A DNA stretch of 55,471 nt, taken from assembly GCA_947259005.1 (NCBI GenBank), contig CAMYKP010000002.1:1-55471 (forward strand), in the 5' to 3' direction. A model generated the notes under the pieces. That model was given only the letters and a program-made list of their open reading frames with translations. It was not told where the DNA came from and searched no databases. Both the position numbers and the translations under genes were made by a program. Source of the DNA: an uncultured Parasphingopyxis sp. (GTDB taxonomy: Bacteria > Pseudomonadota > Alphaproteobacteria > Sphingomonadales > Sphingomonadaceae). Below, piece after piece: positions 1-10,110 of the stretch (positions are counted from its first letter, which is position 1; every line of letters starts with the position of its first letter).

Positions 1-2410
1 CGGTGCTGATGCCATCTCGGGTGTTGCCAACTTCGTTCTGCGCCGGGACTTTGAAGGCCTTGAAGCGGCCTTTACCTTCGGCATCAACGAGCGTGGCGAT
101 GGCGAGCGTATCCGCGGTGACGTGACCCTGGGTGCAAATTTCGACGACGGTCGCGGTAACGCATCGTTGAGCATCGGCTACCAGGAAGTAGACGATGTGC
201 TTCAGGCAAGCCGTCTGATCTCTCAGAATGCCAGCTTCGGCGGCAGGAACTTGGGTTCGGGCACTTCGGTTCCGACACGTTTCAATGGTCGGCAGGTCGA
301 TCCTGCGGGGCAGACGCTTGTTCCGACGTACAACACGTTCAACTATGCGCCGTTCAACTATTTCCAGACGCCGTTTGAACGCTACAACATCTTCGGTACG
401 GCCAACTATGAAGTCACGCCGGGCATCGAAGTTTATACCCGTGGCATGTTCACGAACAGCACGGTCAGCCTGCAGCTTGCGCCTTCCGGCCTGTTTGGCG
501 ATCCGTTCGCACTGCCGCTGAACAACCCGTTCCTGACCGACACACAGGTCCAGCAGATCTGCGCCAGCTTCGCTGTGCCTATCCCTGTGGCAACCTGTAC
601 AGCAGCTCGCAACGCGGTTGACCCGAACGATCCCAACTATCTGGCGCCCGATGTCATCATCAACCGCCGTCTGGTTGAGCAGGGCCCGCGTCAGACCGAT
701 ATCGTCACCAACCAGTTCCAGCTCTGGGCCGGTGTACGCGGCGATCTCAGCCCGACGATCAGCTATGATGTCTATGCGACATATGGCGAATCACAGCGCA
801 CGACCACGCGCACCAACTGGGGTCTGAAGTCCCGGGTTGAGCAGGCACTTGTTGCAACCAGCACGACGACCTGTTTCGATGCATCGAACGGCTGTTTCCC
901 GATCAACCTGCAAGGTGGCGGACCGGGCGGCACGAATATAGATCCGCGTTCGGTTGCCTTTTTCAACCAGCCTTCCGGCTTCACGGACTCGACCTCGCTG
1001 TCGGTGGTCAACGCTTCGCTTAACGGTACGTTCGGCGAAACCGGCTTCTTCACCGAGACCCCGATCGGCTTCGCTGTCGGTGTTGAGTATCGCGAATATA
1101 ACGCCAGCCGTATTGCTGACGTTTCCGCCGGTACGCAGGACGAAGTTCTCGGTACCGGTGCGCCGGCTCCGACCTTTAACGGTGGCTATGATGTCATCGA
1201 AGGATTTGCCGAGCTGATCGTTCCGATCCTCGAAGACGTTCCGGGTTTCTACAGCCTTCAGGCTGAAGGCGGCATCCGTGTGTCGGATTATTCCAACACC
1301 GGCACGAGCGTCACCTGGAAAGCGGGTGGTAGCTGGGAACCGTTTGAGGGCTTCCGCTTCCGCGGCATCTACTCGGTATCGGTTCGTTCGCCGAACATCG
1401 GTGAGCTGTTTGCGCCTGTTACCACGGGCCTGACGCCGCTTCCGGTTGATCCCTGTGCCGGCGCAAATCCGGTTGGCAACGCTACGCTGACCGCGATCTG
1501 TATTGCCCAGGGCGCTCCTGCGGCTACGATTGGCCTCATCCCGCAGCCTTCGGCCGCGCAGATCAACGCAACGGCTGGCGGCAACACCAATCTGGATGTT
1601 GAGGAAGCCACGTCGGTGACCCTGGGTCTTGTGGCTACACCGCCGCAGGTTCCTGGCCTCGTTATCTCGGTCGACTATTTTGACATCGAAGTGACTGGCG
1701 CTATCACGACACCGAACCCGGGCGATATTTTGCTTCCCTGCTACGGTGCCAATAGTGACGGCAACGGTACGGATCCGGCACAGTGCGCCAATATCGGTCG
1801 TAACCCGCTCAATGGTTCGCTGAACGGTGGCGGCGAGACGCTGGGTCTTATTCTCCAGCTCTCCAACCTGGGTGAAATCAACACTTCCGGTGTCGACTTC
1901 CGGGTCAATTACACGCTGCCGATGAGCTTCGGTTCGATCAACTGGGACCTCAACGGTACCTGGACTGACACGCTGACGTTCAACGCAAACCCGGCCAACC
2001 CGCTCAACGTTACTCGCGAATGTGTTGGCCTCTACAGTGGCAACTGTGAGCCGATTACTCCGGAGTGGGCGTTCAACCTGCGTACCACGGTCAGCATCGA
2101 CGATCTCGTCGACGTATCGCTGCTGTGGCGCTGGATTGACGGCGTGGAATATGAACGCCGCGGTCTTGGAGATGGCTTCCTCGACGAATCGGAAGCTTTC
2201 GACGCTGCGAACTATTTCGACCTGACGGTTCGTTCCAATGTCAGCGAGAATTTCGACGTCACCCTGTCGATCTTCAACCTGCTGGATCGCGATCCGCCGA
2301 AAACCAGCTCGTTCATTGGCTCAAGCTCATACAACTCGGGTGAAACCTATCCGACGACCTATGATGCACTTGGCCGTCGTTACTCGGTTACCGGTCGCCT
2401 GCGCTTCTAA
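1..2410 (+). CDS. TonB-dependent outer-membrane receptor, 3' part (5' end outside window)
   Basis: The reading frame is open from base 2, and its first residues (GADAISGVANFVLRRD) are the end of a TonB-receptor plug domain, so the signal peptide and most of the plug lie upstream. The rest is the 22-stranded beta-barrel, ending in the aromatic C-terminal signature (VTGRLRF) used for outer-membrane insertion. Such receptors import large or scarce substrates with energy from TonB-ExbBD; the substrate cannot be read here. All ten cysteines visible fall in five close pairs (codons at 560/596, 872/893, 1454/1499, 1739/1784 and 2021/2045), which suggests disulfide-closed extracellular loops. A strong terminator follows. 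The family is certain, the ligand unknown. Confidence 0.95.
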   Translation, partial: GADAISGVANFVLRRDFEGLEAAFTFGINERGDGERIRGDVTLGANFDDGRGNASLSIGYQEVDDVLQASRLISQNASFGGRNLGSGTSVPTRFNGRQVDPAGQTLVPTYNTFNYAPFNYFQTPFERYNIFGTANYEVTPGIEVYTRGMFTNSTVSLQLAPSGLFGDPFALPLNNPFLTDTQVQQICASFAVPIPVATCTAARNAVDPNDPNYLAPDVIINRRLVEQGPRQTDIVTNQFQLWAGVRGDLSPTISYDVYATYGESQRTTTRTNWGLKSRVEQALVATSTTTCFDASNGCFPINLQGGGPGGTNIDPRSVAFFNQPSGFTDSTSLSVVNASLNGTFGETGFFTETPIGFAVGVEYREYNASRIADVSAGTQDEVLGTGAPAPTFNGGYDVIEGFAELIVPILEDVPGFYSLQAEGGIRVSDYSNTGTSVTWKAGGSWEPFEGFRFRGIYSVSVRSPNIGELFAPVTTGLTPLPVDPCAGANPVGNATLTAICIAQGAPAATIGLIPQPSAAQINATAGGNTNLDVEEATSVTLGLVATPPQVPGLVISVDYFDIEVTGAITTPNPGDILLPCYGANSDGNGTDPAQCANIGRNPLNGSLNGGGETLGLILQLSNLGEINTSGVDFRVNYTLPMSFGSINWDLNGTWTDTLTFNANPANPLNVTRECVGLYSGNCEPITPEWAFNLRTTVSIDDLVDVSLLWRWIDGVEYERRGLGDGFLDESEAFDAANYFDLTVRSNVSENFDVTLSIFNLLDRDPPKTSSFIGSSSYNSGETYPTTYDALGRRYSVTGRLRF

Positions 2411-2434
2411 AGCGTTCGACCAAACCATCAATCA

Positions 2435-2465
2435 GGGCGGTGAGGGAAACCTCGCCGCCCTTTTT
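2435..2465 (+). terminator. Intrinsic terminator after the TonB-dependent receptor
   Basis: An 11-bp GC-rich stem (2435-2445 with 2450-2460, one G-U pair) closes a GAAA tetraloop and is followed directly by five T residues. It lies 24 bases after the receptor stop codon and separates the receptor from the downstream TPR gene. Confidence 0.9.
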
Positions 2466-2546
2466 GTATGTGCTGCCTCCTTGCACGGGTGCGCGATATG
2501 GGTGAAACGCGGCACATAGCTGATTTGACGAACAGGAAGATGCACG

Positions 2547-4052
2547 ATGGCTTCCAATGCCGGAGCACCATTAGGCACTAGCGATCCGAAGGCATTGATA
2601 GCCGAAGCCATGCAATCGCGTGATGCGGGCAAGGCAAAAGAAGCGATCCCGCGTGTTAAAGCCGCACTCCGGCTTCATCCCGATCATTTGCGGTTATGGC
2701 ATGTGCTGGGACTATTGTATCGGGCCGAAGAGGATTCAGCCGCGGCGATCAAGGCCTTTTCGCGCGCGGTTGAGCTGGCACCAAATGATCCCAAAGTCAC
2801 CCATGCACTTGCCCGGGTTACGCTTGAAGCCGGACGCCCGGACGTCAGTCTTTTCGATACGGCCCGCATCTACTCTCCGGCCGATGGCGCTGTGCTGTTA
2901 GGGCGCGCCGCTGCTCAGTCTGCACTGGGCCAGACGGAAGCCGCAATTTCAGATCTGGATGAAATTCTGCTTCACAGCCCCGAATGGATCGACGGCCAGG
3001 AAGCCCTTGCCAATCTCTATTGGATGAACGGTAAACGCGAAAAATTCACTGAGGGCTATGAACGTGCCTTAGTCACGGCTCCTCACAACTCGTCGCTCTG
3101 GTTCAAAATGATAAACTCGCTCGTTCAGGTCGAGAATTTTGCAGAAGCCGATGCTGTAGTCGCGCGCGCGCGGGCTTCGGTGAAGGAGGTTCGCAACCTC
3201 GATATCTGCGAGGCTATCTGCGCCTCCGAGCTAGGAGATAACGAACGTGCGGACCGATTGTTCGATAAGGTTGCTCCACACACAGAGATGCCTCTCGCCG
3301 TGCGGTATATGCGCCATATGCTGCGGACGGGCCGCCCCGATCAAGCTGCACGTTGCGGTGAAGCGCGTAGAGGAGATTCCGATGCCAATGAGATGTGGCC
3401 TTATCTCGGACTGGCGTGGCGGATGCTTGATGACAAACGATGGAACTGGCTTGAGCGTGATGAGCGCCTGATCCAGACTTATGACATCGGCGACCGGATA
3501 GATATGGACGCGCTCGCAGCCCATTTGAGAACGCTACACGTTCTCAAAGCGGACATGGCCGGACAGTCGGTTCGCGGCGGTACACAGACTGACGGGCCGT
3601 TGTTCGCAAGAGCTGACAAGGAAGTGCGCGAATTGCGTGCTGCTATCGTCGATACCGTCGCAACACATATGCAAACCCTGGATCCGATCGATCCCGATCA
3701 TCCGGTCCTCCGTCATGCTCCTGGCCCGGTGCAATTCGGAGGGTCCTGGTCGGTAAGGCTCTCCGGTTCCGGCCGCCACACCAATCATATTCATCCGCTG
3801 GGCTGGTACAGTTCCGCCCTGTATGTGAGTCTGCCATCGCCGAGCCAACTTGGTGATCCACCGGCAGGTTGGCTGGCCTTTGGCAAGCCGCCCGATGAGC
3901 TTGGACTTGATTTACCGGCTTACGAAACCGTGGAACCGAAAGTCGGGCGTCTCGCCCTGTTCCCTTCCATCATGTGGCATGGGACCATCCCCTTTGATGA
4001 TGGTGAGAGGCTGACGATTGCTTTCGACGTCAGGAAACCAACCAGAATCTGA
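2547..4052 (+). CDS. TPR-repeat protein with C-terminal putative 2OG-Fe(II) oxygenase domain
   Basis: The product has 501 residues. The N-terminal two thirds are helical tetratricopeptide-like repeats (for example LRLWHVLGLLYRAEEDSAAA), usually protein-binding. The C-terminal ~100 residues look like the putative 2OG-Fe(II) oxygenase family: a histidine-rich HTNHIHP segment (411-417), a beta strand of the SALYVSLP type, then FPSIMWHGTIPF with a likely iron ligand His478 and a 2-oxoglutarate-binding Arg488 in GERLTIAF. No signal peptide is seen, so it is probably cytoplasmic. An AGGAAG ribosome binding site sits about 7 bases before the ATG. The gene ends 2 bp from the convergent sulfotransferase-like gene, and the two plus the upstream receptor may form one functional locus. 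The hydroxylation substrate is unknown. Confidence 0.8.
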   Translation: MASNAGAPLGTSDPKALIAEAMQSRDAGKAKEAIPRVKAALRLHPDHLRLWHVLGLLYRAEEDSAAAIKAFSRAVELAPNDPKVTHALARVTLEAGRPDVSLFDTARIYSPADGAVLLGRAAAQSALGQTEAAISDLDEILLHSPEWIDGQEALANLYWMNGKREKFTEGYERALVTAPHNSSLWFKMINSLVQVENFAEADAVVARARASVKEVRNLDICEAICASELGDNERADRLFDKVAPHTEMPLAVRYMRHMLRTGRPDQAARCGEARRGDSDANEMWPYLGLAWRMLDDKRWNWLERDERLIQTYDIGDRIDMDALAAHLRTLHVLKADMAGQSVRGGTQTDGPLFARADKEVRELRAAIVDTVATHMQTLDPIDPDHPVLRHAPGPVQFGGSWSVRLSGSGRHTNHIHPLGWYSSALYVSLPSPSQLGDPPAGWLAFGKPPDELGLDLPAYETVEPKVGRLALFPSIMWHGTIPFDDGERLTIAFDVRKPTRI

Positions 4053-4054
4053 CT

Positions 4055-5065
4055 TTAGTCAACAAGGCTAGCGGGAGGATGCATGGCTATCCCCAATCCT
4101 TGGGCGACCGCTTCAACCCAGATTGCGACCTTTTCGATTTCGTCGGCATGGGCGGATTCGCCCGCTTCGCGCTCCCGCTTGCGTTCCTCGGCGTCGAACT
4201 GATCCCCGAACTTTGAGTGACGCTGGAAGACTTCGCCGCCCGCAATTGTCTGGGCGCGATCCGCTGTGATATCCAATCGGAACAGTTCTCCGAGCCGTTC
4301 CAGCACTTCTGCCGCGCGGGCCAGGAAAGTTTCGCTATCAAGCGAACGAATGCGATTCTCCCCAAATTTGGCCAATAATGTCTGGTAGATCCTGTTCTGA
4401 ACCAGCCAGGCCAGTCCAGCAATCTGCAAGTCGGTCTGGCCGAATAGTTCGTTTTCACTGAACCCCAGATCCGGCTTGTCGGATGAGCCAAGTCCGAGGA
4501 ACAACTCCCGGCCCCAAAGCCTTCCGGTGATTCCCTTGCGCGCTATCGAATTGAGGAAGACCCGTATCGGTGCATGCAGAAACACGGCCTGGCTGGATGG
4601 GCTGATTTCAAGAATTGATTCCGCATGCCGATTCACGACACAAGACGGTTTGGCGATCACGGCCTCTAGAGGCTCAAACGGGCGCGCCAGCAATTGCAGG
4701 GTCCGGCTGAGAACCTCCCGGTATCGCTCCTTATTCGCCCCCCGATCAGCATAACCGACCATGTCGCGCAAAATCGTGGGTTCGCTCAGACTGGTGGCTT
4801 TACCGGGCAGGTCGAGTGCCCGGGTCAGGAGCGTGGAACAGCAAAAACCCGAATGAAAAATAAAATGCAGGGGCGTCTCGCTTGGCGGCAGATCGCTCAA
4901 GTCGCGCCTGGCGACAATGTGCTTTTGCAGATCGGCCGGAAGATAATCGTCGGACAGGAAAGTTACGCTCTTGTGGGCTTCGCGTGCCAAATGAACGAAC
5001 TGGAAATTGTCGCTCGTTTCATCATATCGATGGGCCAGCCATGCGGCATTTTGAAGTTCAATCAT
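4055..5065 (-). CDS. Sulfotransferase-like P-loop protein
   Basis: The product has 336 residues. After an N-terminal region of about 65 residues comes FIFHSGFCCSTLLTRAL (68-84), matching the 5'-phosphosulfate-binding P-loop of PAPS-dependent sulfotransferases. A later FLHAPIRVFLNSIARKG segment (about 185-200) resembles the 3'-phosphate-binding region of these enzymes (Arg...Ser). The expected reaction is sulfate transfer from PAPS to a hydroxyl or amine acceptor, but members of this divergent group have rarely been tested. It is convergent with the TPR/oxygenase gene. A hydroxylase beside a sulfotransferase suggests sequential modification of one target, which is inference. It could instead be a catalytically inactive P-loop relative. 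Confidence 0.7.
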   Translation of the reverse strand: MIELQNAAWLAHRYDETSDNFQFVHLAREAHKSVTFLSDDYLPADLQKHIVARRDLSDLPPSETPLHFIFHSGFCCSTLLTRALDLPGKATSLSEPTILRDMVGYADRGANKERYREVLSRTLQLLARPFEPLEAVIAKPSCVVNRHAESILEISPSSQAVFLHAPIRVFLNSIARKGITGRLWGRELFLGLGSSDKPDLGFSENELFGQTDLQIAGLAWLVQNRIYQTLLAKFGENRIRSLDSETFLARAAEVLERLGELFRLDITADRAQTIAGGEVFQRHSKFGDQFDAEERKREREAGESAHADEIEKVAIWVEAVAQGLGIAMHPPASLVD

Positions 5066-5365
5066 GTATTCCGACCATCTTTAATACATATCCCACCGCC
5101 GCTGCAGATACGAATACGGGAAATCACGTTATGTGCGCCATCGTATAGATGTATTTCCCAGGCGTTTACACCGGGCCGGTAAGGCGCAGTATTTTTCGGC
5201 GATCCATGGACAGGAAAGGAGCCGATGGATCGCTGCTCTTTTCGAGCCTCATATTCGCGGGATTCCCTGCCTACCTTGTCGCGAAGTGAATCTAAGGTTA
5301 CTTACCAGTTCTGCAGTCAGGAACGCGTCATATGTCCAGAATTGTAATTTAGCGAAGGTGTCCCA
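5066..5365. other. Intergenic region between divergent genes, no gene seen
   Basis: These 300 bases separate the sulfotransferase-like gene (minus) from a small secreted-protein gene (plus) and must hold both promoters. I see no coding frame with a credible start or homology. A spaced inverted repeat GGGAAAT...ATTTCCC lies near 5119-5156. A possible weak promoter for the plus-strand gene is TTGTCG (near 5278) with TTACTT 16 bases later. None of these is strong enough to call separately. Confidence 0.4.
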
Positions 5366-5674
5366 ATGAAAAAAACTCTGTCCATTCTCGCATTTCCCTT
5401 GGTGGTTACCGCCGCACCCGTTCACGCTGTGGCTGATGAGAGCGAAGCCGTGTCCGAAGCTACGGCCGAAGAGGTTGCTGCTGAAGAAGCCGCTCCTGAA
5501 GAAGACCCGATGGAACGGATTCGGTGCCGCAACCAACGCGTCACCGGTTCGAACGCGAGGCGCATCCGCGTGTGCATGACAATTGCAGAATGGAGCGAAC
5601 TCGCACGGAACGGGAATCGTGACGCACGCTTGCTTCTCGATGACGCCCAACGCGATTCGACACAACGCAACTAG
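5366..5674 (+). CDS. Small secreted protein with acidic linker and conserved Cys pair
   Basis: The product has 102 residues. A signal peptide (MKKTLSILAFPLVVTAAPVHA, cleavage near residue 22) is followed by a very acidic, alanine/glutamate-rich stretch (about 24-50). The C-terminal domain has the pattern RCRNQRVTGSNARRIRVCMT..EW. This two-cysteine motif recurs in short periplasmic proteins of alphaproteobacteria with no assigned function. A GAAGG ribosome binding site precedes the ATG. The two cysteines may form a disulfide in the periplasm. The function is unknown, but the gene looks genuine from its signal peptide, ribosome site and codon use. Confidence 0.75.
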   Translation: MKKTLSILAFPLVVTAAPVHAVADESEAVSEATAEEVAAEEAAPEEDPMERIRCRNQRVTGSNARRIRVCMTIAEWSELARNGNRDARLLLDDAQRDSTQRN

Positions 5675-5827
5675 CTGGAATCGCCGGCGGAATGGTAGCG
5701 TAAGCGATTCGCATAAGGCGTACCCGAATCGAAGGTGCCGGTGCCGTCTAACGCCTGCGTCATCGCAACCGGGTAGACGTCATTTCCGTTTACGTTTTAC
5801 GATAACTGGTTTTTTGGGCGTTCCGGT

Positions 5828-6388
5828 TCAGCGAACCCGCGCGACCGAGATGAATCCGGTCCTGCCTTCGATCCGTAATCTGTAGCCACCGATACCACCG
5901 CGCGAGACAGTGGCCGTCGATCCGACGCGAATCCGGCCACGCAAGGTTGTGTTGCTGCCTTCACGCCAAATCTGGCCATTTTCGAACAGGAATACACGGC
6001 GCCGTGTTCCATCGATGAAGGTTTCGGTGATCACGGACGTTACCGACTCGGGTTCAGCCGGCGCGAGGTCGGCAACGTCTTCCGCAGATCCTCCCCGTTC
6101 CTCCGTGCGGCGCAGTTCACGGTCATAGCGCTCTTCGATCTGTATGCTGGACAGCCCGAAATCTTCCACGGTGCGCCGCCGCCTGCGCTCCTGACGGGCC
6201 TGTTGGGCTGCGTCGGCACCGATCAGCGCGGCGTCGAAACAGGCGAGGCGGGCCGGGCCTTCGGTTATTGTGCCGCACTCCCGGAAGGGCTCAAGTGCCT
6301 CCTCCCCGTCATCGGCAAGGGCTGGTGTCGTGATGAACAACGGCAGTGCTGCTGCGGCAATCAGGGTGGATCGGGAAATACGCATCAT
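5828..6388 (-). CDS. Secreted protein with N-terminal Cys motif, function unknown
   Basis: The product has 186 residues. A signal peptide (to about residue 25, ending TPALA) precedes ECGTITEGPARLACFDAA, a Cys-x12-Cys-x-Asp pattern seen in several periplasmic protein families, including ones near secretion loci. A basic coiled segment (QQARQERRRRR) follows, and then a C-terminal beta-rich domain with a VFLFENGQIWREG motif that recurs in unannotated sphingomonad proteins. It is the last gene of a minus-strand set (clpB, methyltransferase, this gene), 83 bp after the methyltransferase, and may have its own promoter. The function cannot be assigned. Confidence 0.75.
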   Translation of the reverse strand: MMRISRSTLIAAAALPLFITTPALADDGEEALEPFRECGTITEGPARLACFDAALIGADAAQQARQERRRRRTVEDFGLSSIQIEERYDRELRRTEERGGSAEDVADLAPAEPESVTSVITETFIDGTRRRVFLFENGQIWREGSNTTLRGRIRVGSTATVSRGGIGGYRLRIEGRTGFISVARVR

Positions 6389-6471
6389 CTACAACTCCGG
6401 AAGGACGGTATCGTCATTGATACTGTTGGGCCATCATTACCGAAAATCGCCCTTCTGGCTAGACTTTGCGG

Positions 6472-7341
6472 CTAGGCATTTCTTGTTCCCGTCACAAGCC
6501 ATGCAATTGGGGTGGGCAGTCCCGGAGGCTGGATTGGAGCAGCCGGTGTGCATTGGAAGCCGCCAGCGAGTGACTTCAGGAACGCAGCGATGCCCGTTTC
6601 GTTGAGGGCAACTCCGAGAAGCGCTCCGAGTACGCCGCATTCCTGCGAAATGTTCGTTTCGATTCGGCCGAGTTCGCTTGATCCGTTTTTCCCGCCGATG
6701 CGGATCGCATTATCCACGCCGGCGGCGATTTCGCGCACGACTTCCTGATCTGGATGGCTCCGCGCAACCAGAGAGAAAACCTGAGAAAGCATTGCAGTGC
6801 TCGACCCGGGCTGGGCAACAACGGATCGCGCCATGTCGAGAATGGATGATTGGGCAATGGCATTTATCGCAGCATATCGTTTGCGATTCTGCGCAACGAT
6901 CGGGCTGTCCGCATGATGGATCACAAGGCGGAGTTCAGCACCGGGTTTCGTAACCCGGGCCATCTCGGGAGCGCTTTTCGCGATATCGCTATATTCCAGC
7001 CCGAACTGGCTCGTCAGCCCATCGAAAATTCCGTCCTCAAACGGCAGGGCGGCGATATCTGTTTCACCGATGAGCCTGATCTTCTTCGCTCGGCTCTTTG
7101 GCAACGCGGCATAGTCCACGCCCGTCAGATCAAGGCGGTCATTGGCGCGCAGAAGGGAGCGCATGACTGCGCCCGTGCCGCAGGCAAGATCGAGAAGTTT
7201 CGAGCCCGGCGCCAGGCTCTGCGCGAACTGTCCCCATAGCTGGGCCAGATGGGCTTCGACGATGGGAGGGGCCCCTGGAAGGCATCCGCCAGCTTCGCCC
7301 ATCTGCGCCCAATAGGCGCTCCATGCTTTGGCTTCGGTCAT
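6472..7341 (-). CDS. Class I SAM-dependent methyltransferase
   Basis: The product has 289 residues. The SAM-binding motif I is LLDLACGTGAVM (about 48-59), followed by an acidic motif II (LTGVDYA) and a motif II/III-type ALPFEDGIFDGLTSQFGLEY segment, the order expected for UbiE/Methyltransf_11-type enzymes. The C-terminal half lacks a recognisable acceptor domain, so the substrate is unknown. It starts 10 bp after the clpB stop on the same strand, so it is probably co-transcribed with clpB and could be heat-inducible. A link with protein quality control is only suggested by position. Confidence 0.85.
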   Translation of the reverse strand: MTEAKAWSAYWAQMGEAGGCLPGAPPIVEAHLAQLWGQFAQSLAPGSKLLDLACGTGAVMRSLLRANDRLDLTGVDYAALPKSRAKKIRLIGETDIAALPFEDGIFDGLTSQFGLEYSDIAKSAPEMARVTKPGAELRLVIHHADSPIVAQNRKRYAAINAIAQSSILDMARSVVAQPGSSTAMLSQVFSLVARSHPDQEVVREIAAGVDNAIRIGGKNGSSELGRIETNISQECGVLGALLGVALNETGIAAFLKSLAGGFQCTPAAPIQPPGLPTPIAWLVTGTRNA

Positions 7342-7351
7342 GGCGGATGGC

Positions 7352-9931
<2,580 letters not shown>

Positions 9932-9963
9932 GTTTTCGTCCCTGTTTCGCACTGTTTGACCCG

Positions 9964-9991
9964 ATATAGTGTTGCGAATATGCAACACAAG
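9964..9991 (-). promoter_or_regulatory. Putative RpoH (sigma-32) promoter of clpB with embedded palindrome
   Basis: Read on the minus strand, CTTG (9988-9991) and CTATAT (9964-9969) are 18 bases apart. This matches the alphaproteobacterial heat-shock consensus CTTG-N17/18-CYTAT-T, 33 bases before the clpB start codon. The spacer is almost filled by a perfect inverted repeat, GTGTTGC-N6-GCAACAC (9969-9988). Confidence 0.75.
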
Positions 9992-10110
9992 GCGTGGGTG
10001 CATGATCTTTGTCGATAGATTTAGGCGTTCATCGAGCGACTGCAATCGTGGCTTGCACGTACATTGTGCGCCGCTATGGTTTGGGCCGCAATTCCCGGGA
10101 GATTGAATAG

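Noticed and set aside
5119..5156. GGGAAAT...ATTTCCC inverted repeat as an operator
   Set aside because: The arms are short and far apart with no regulator gene nearby; too weak to call.
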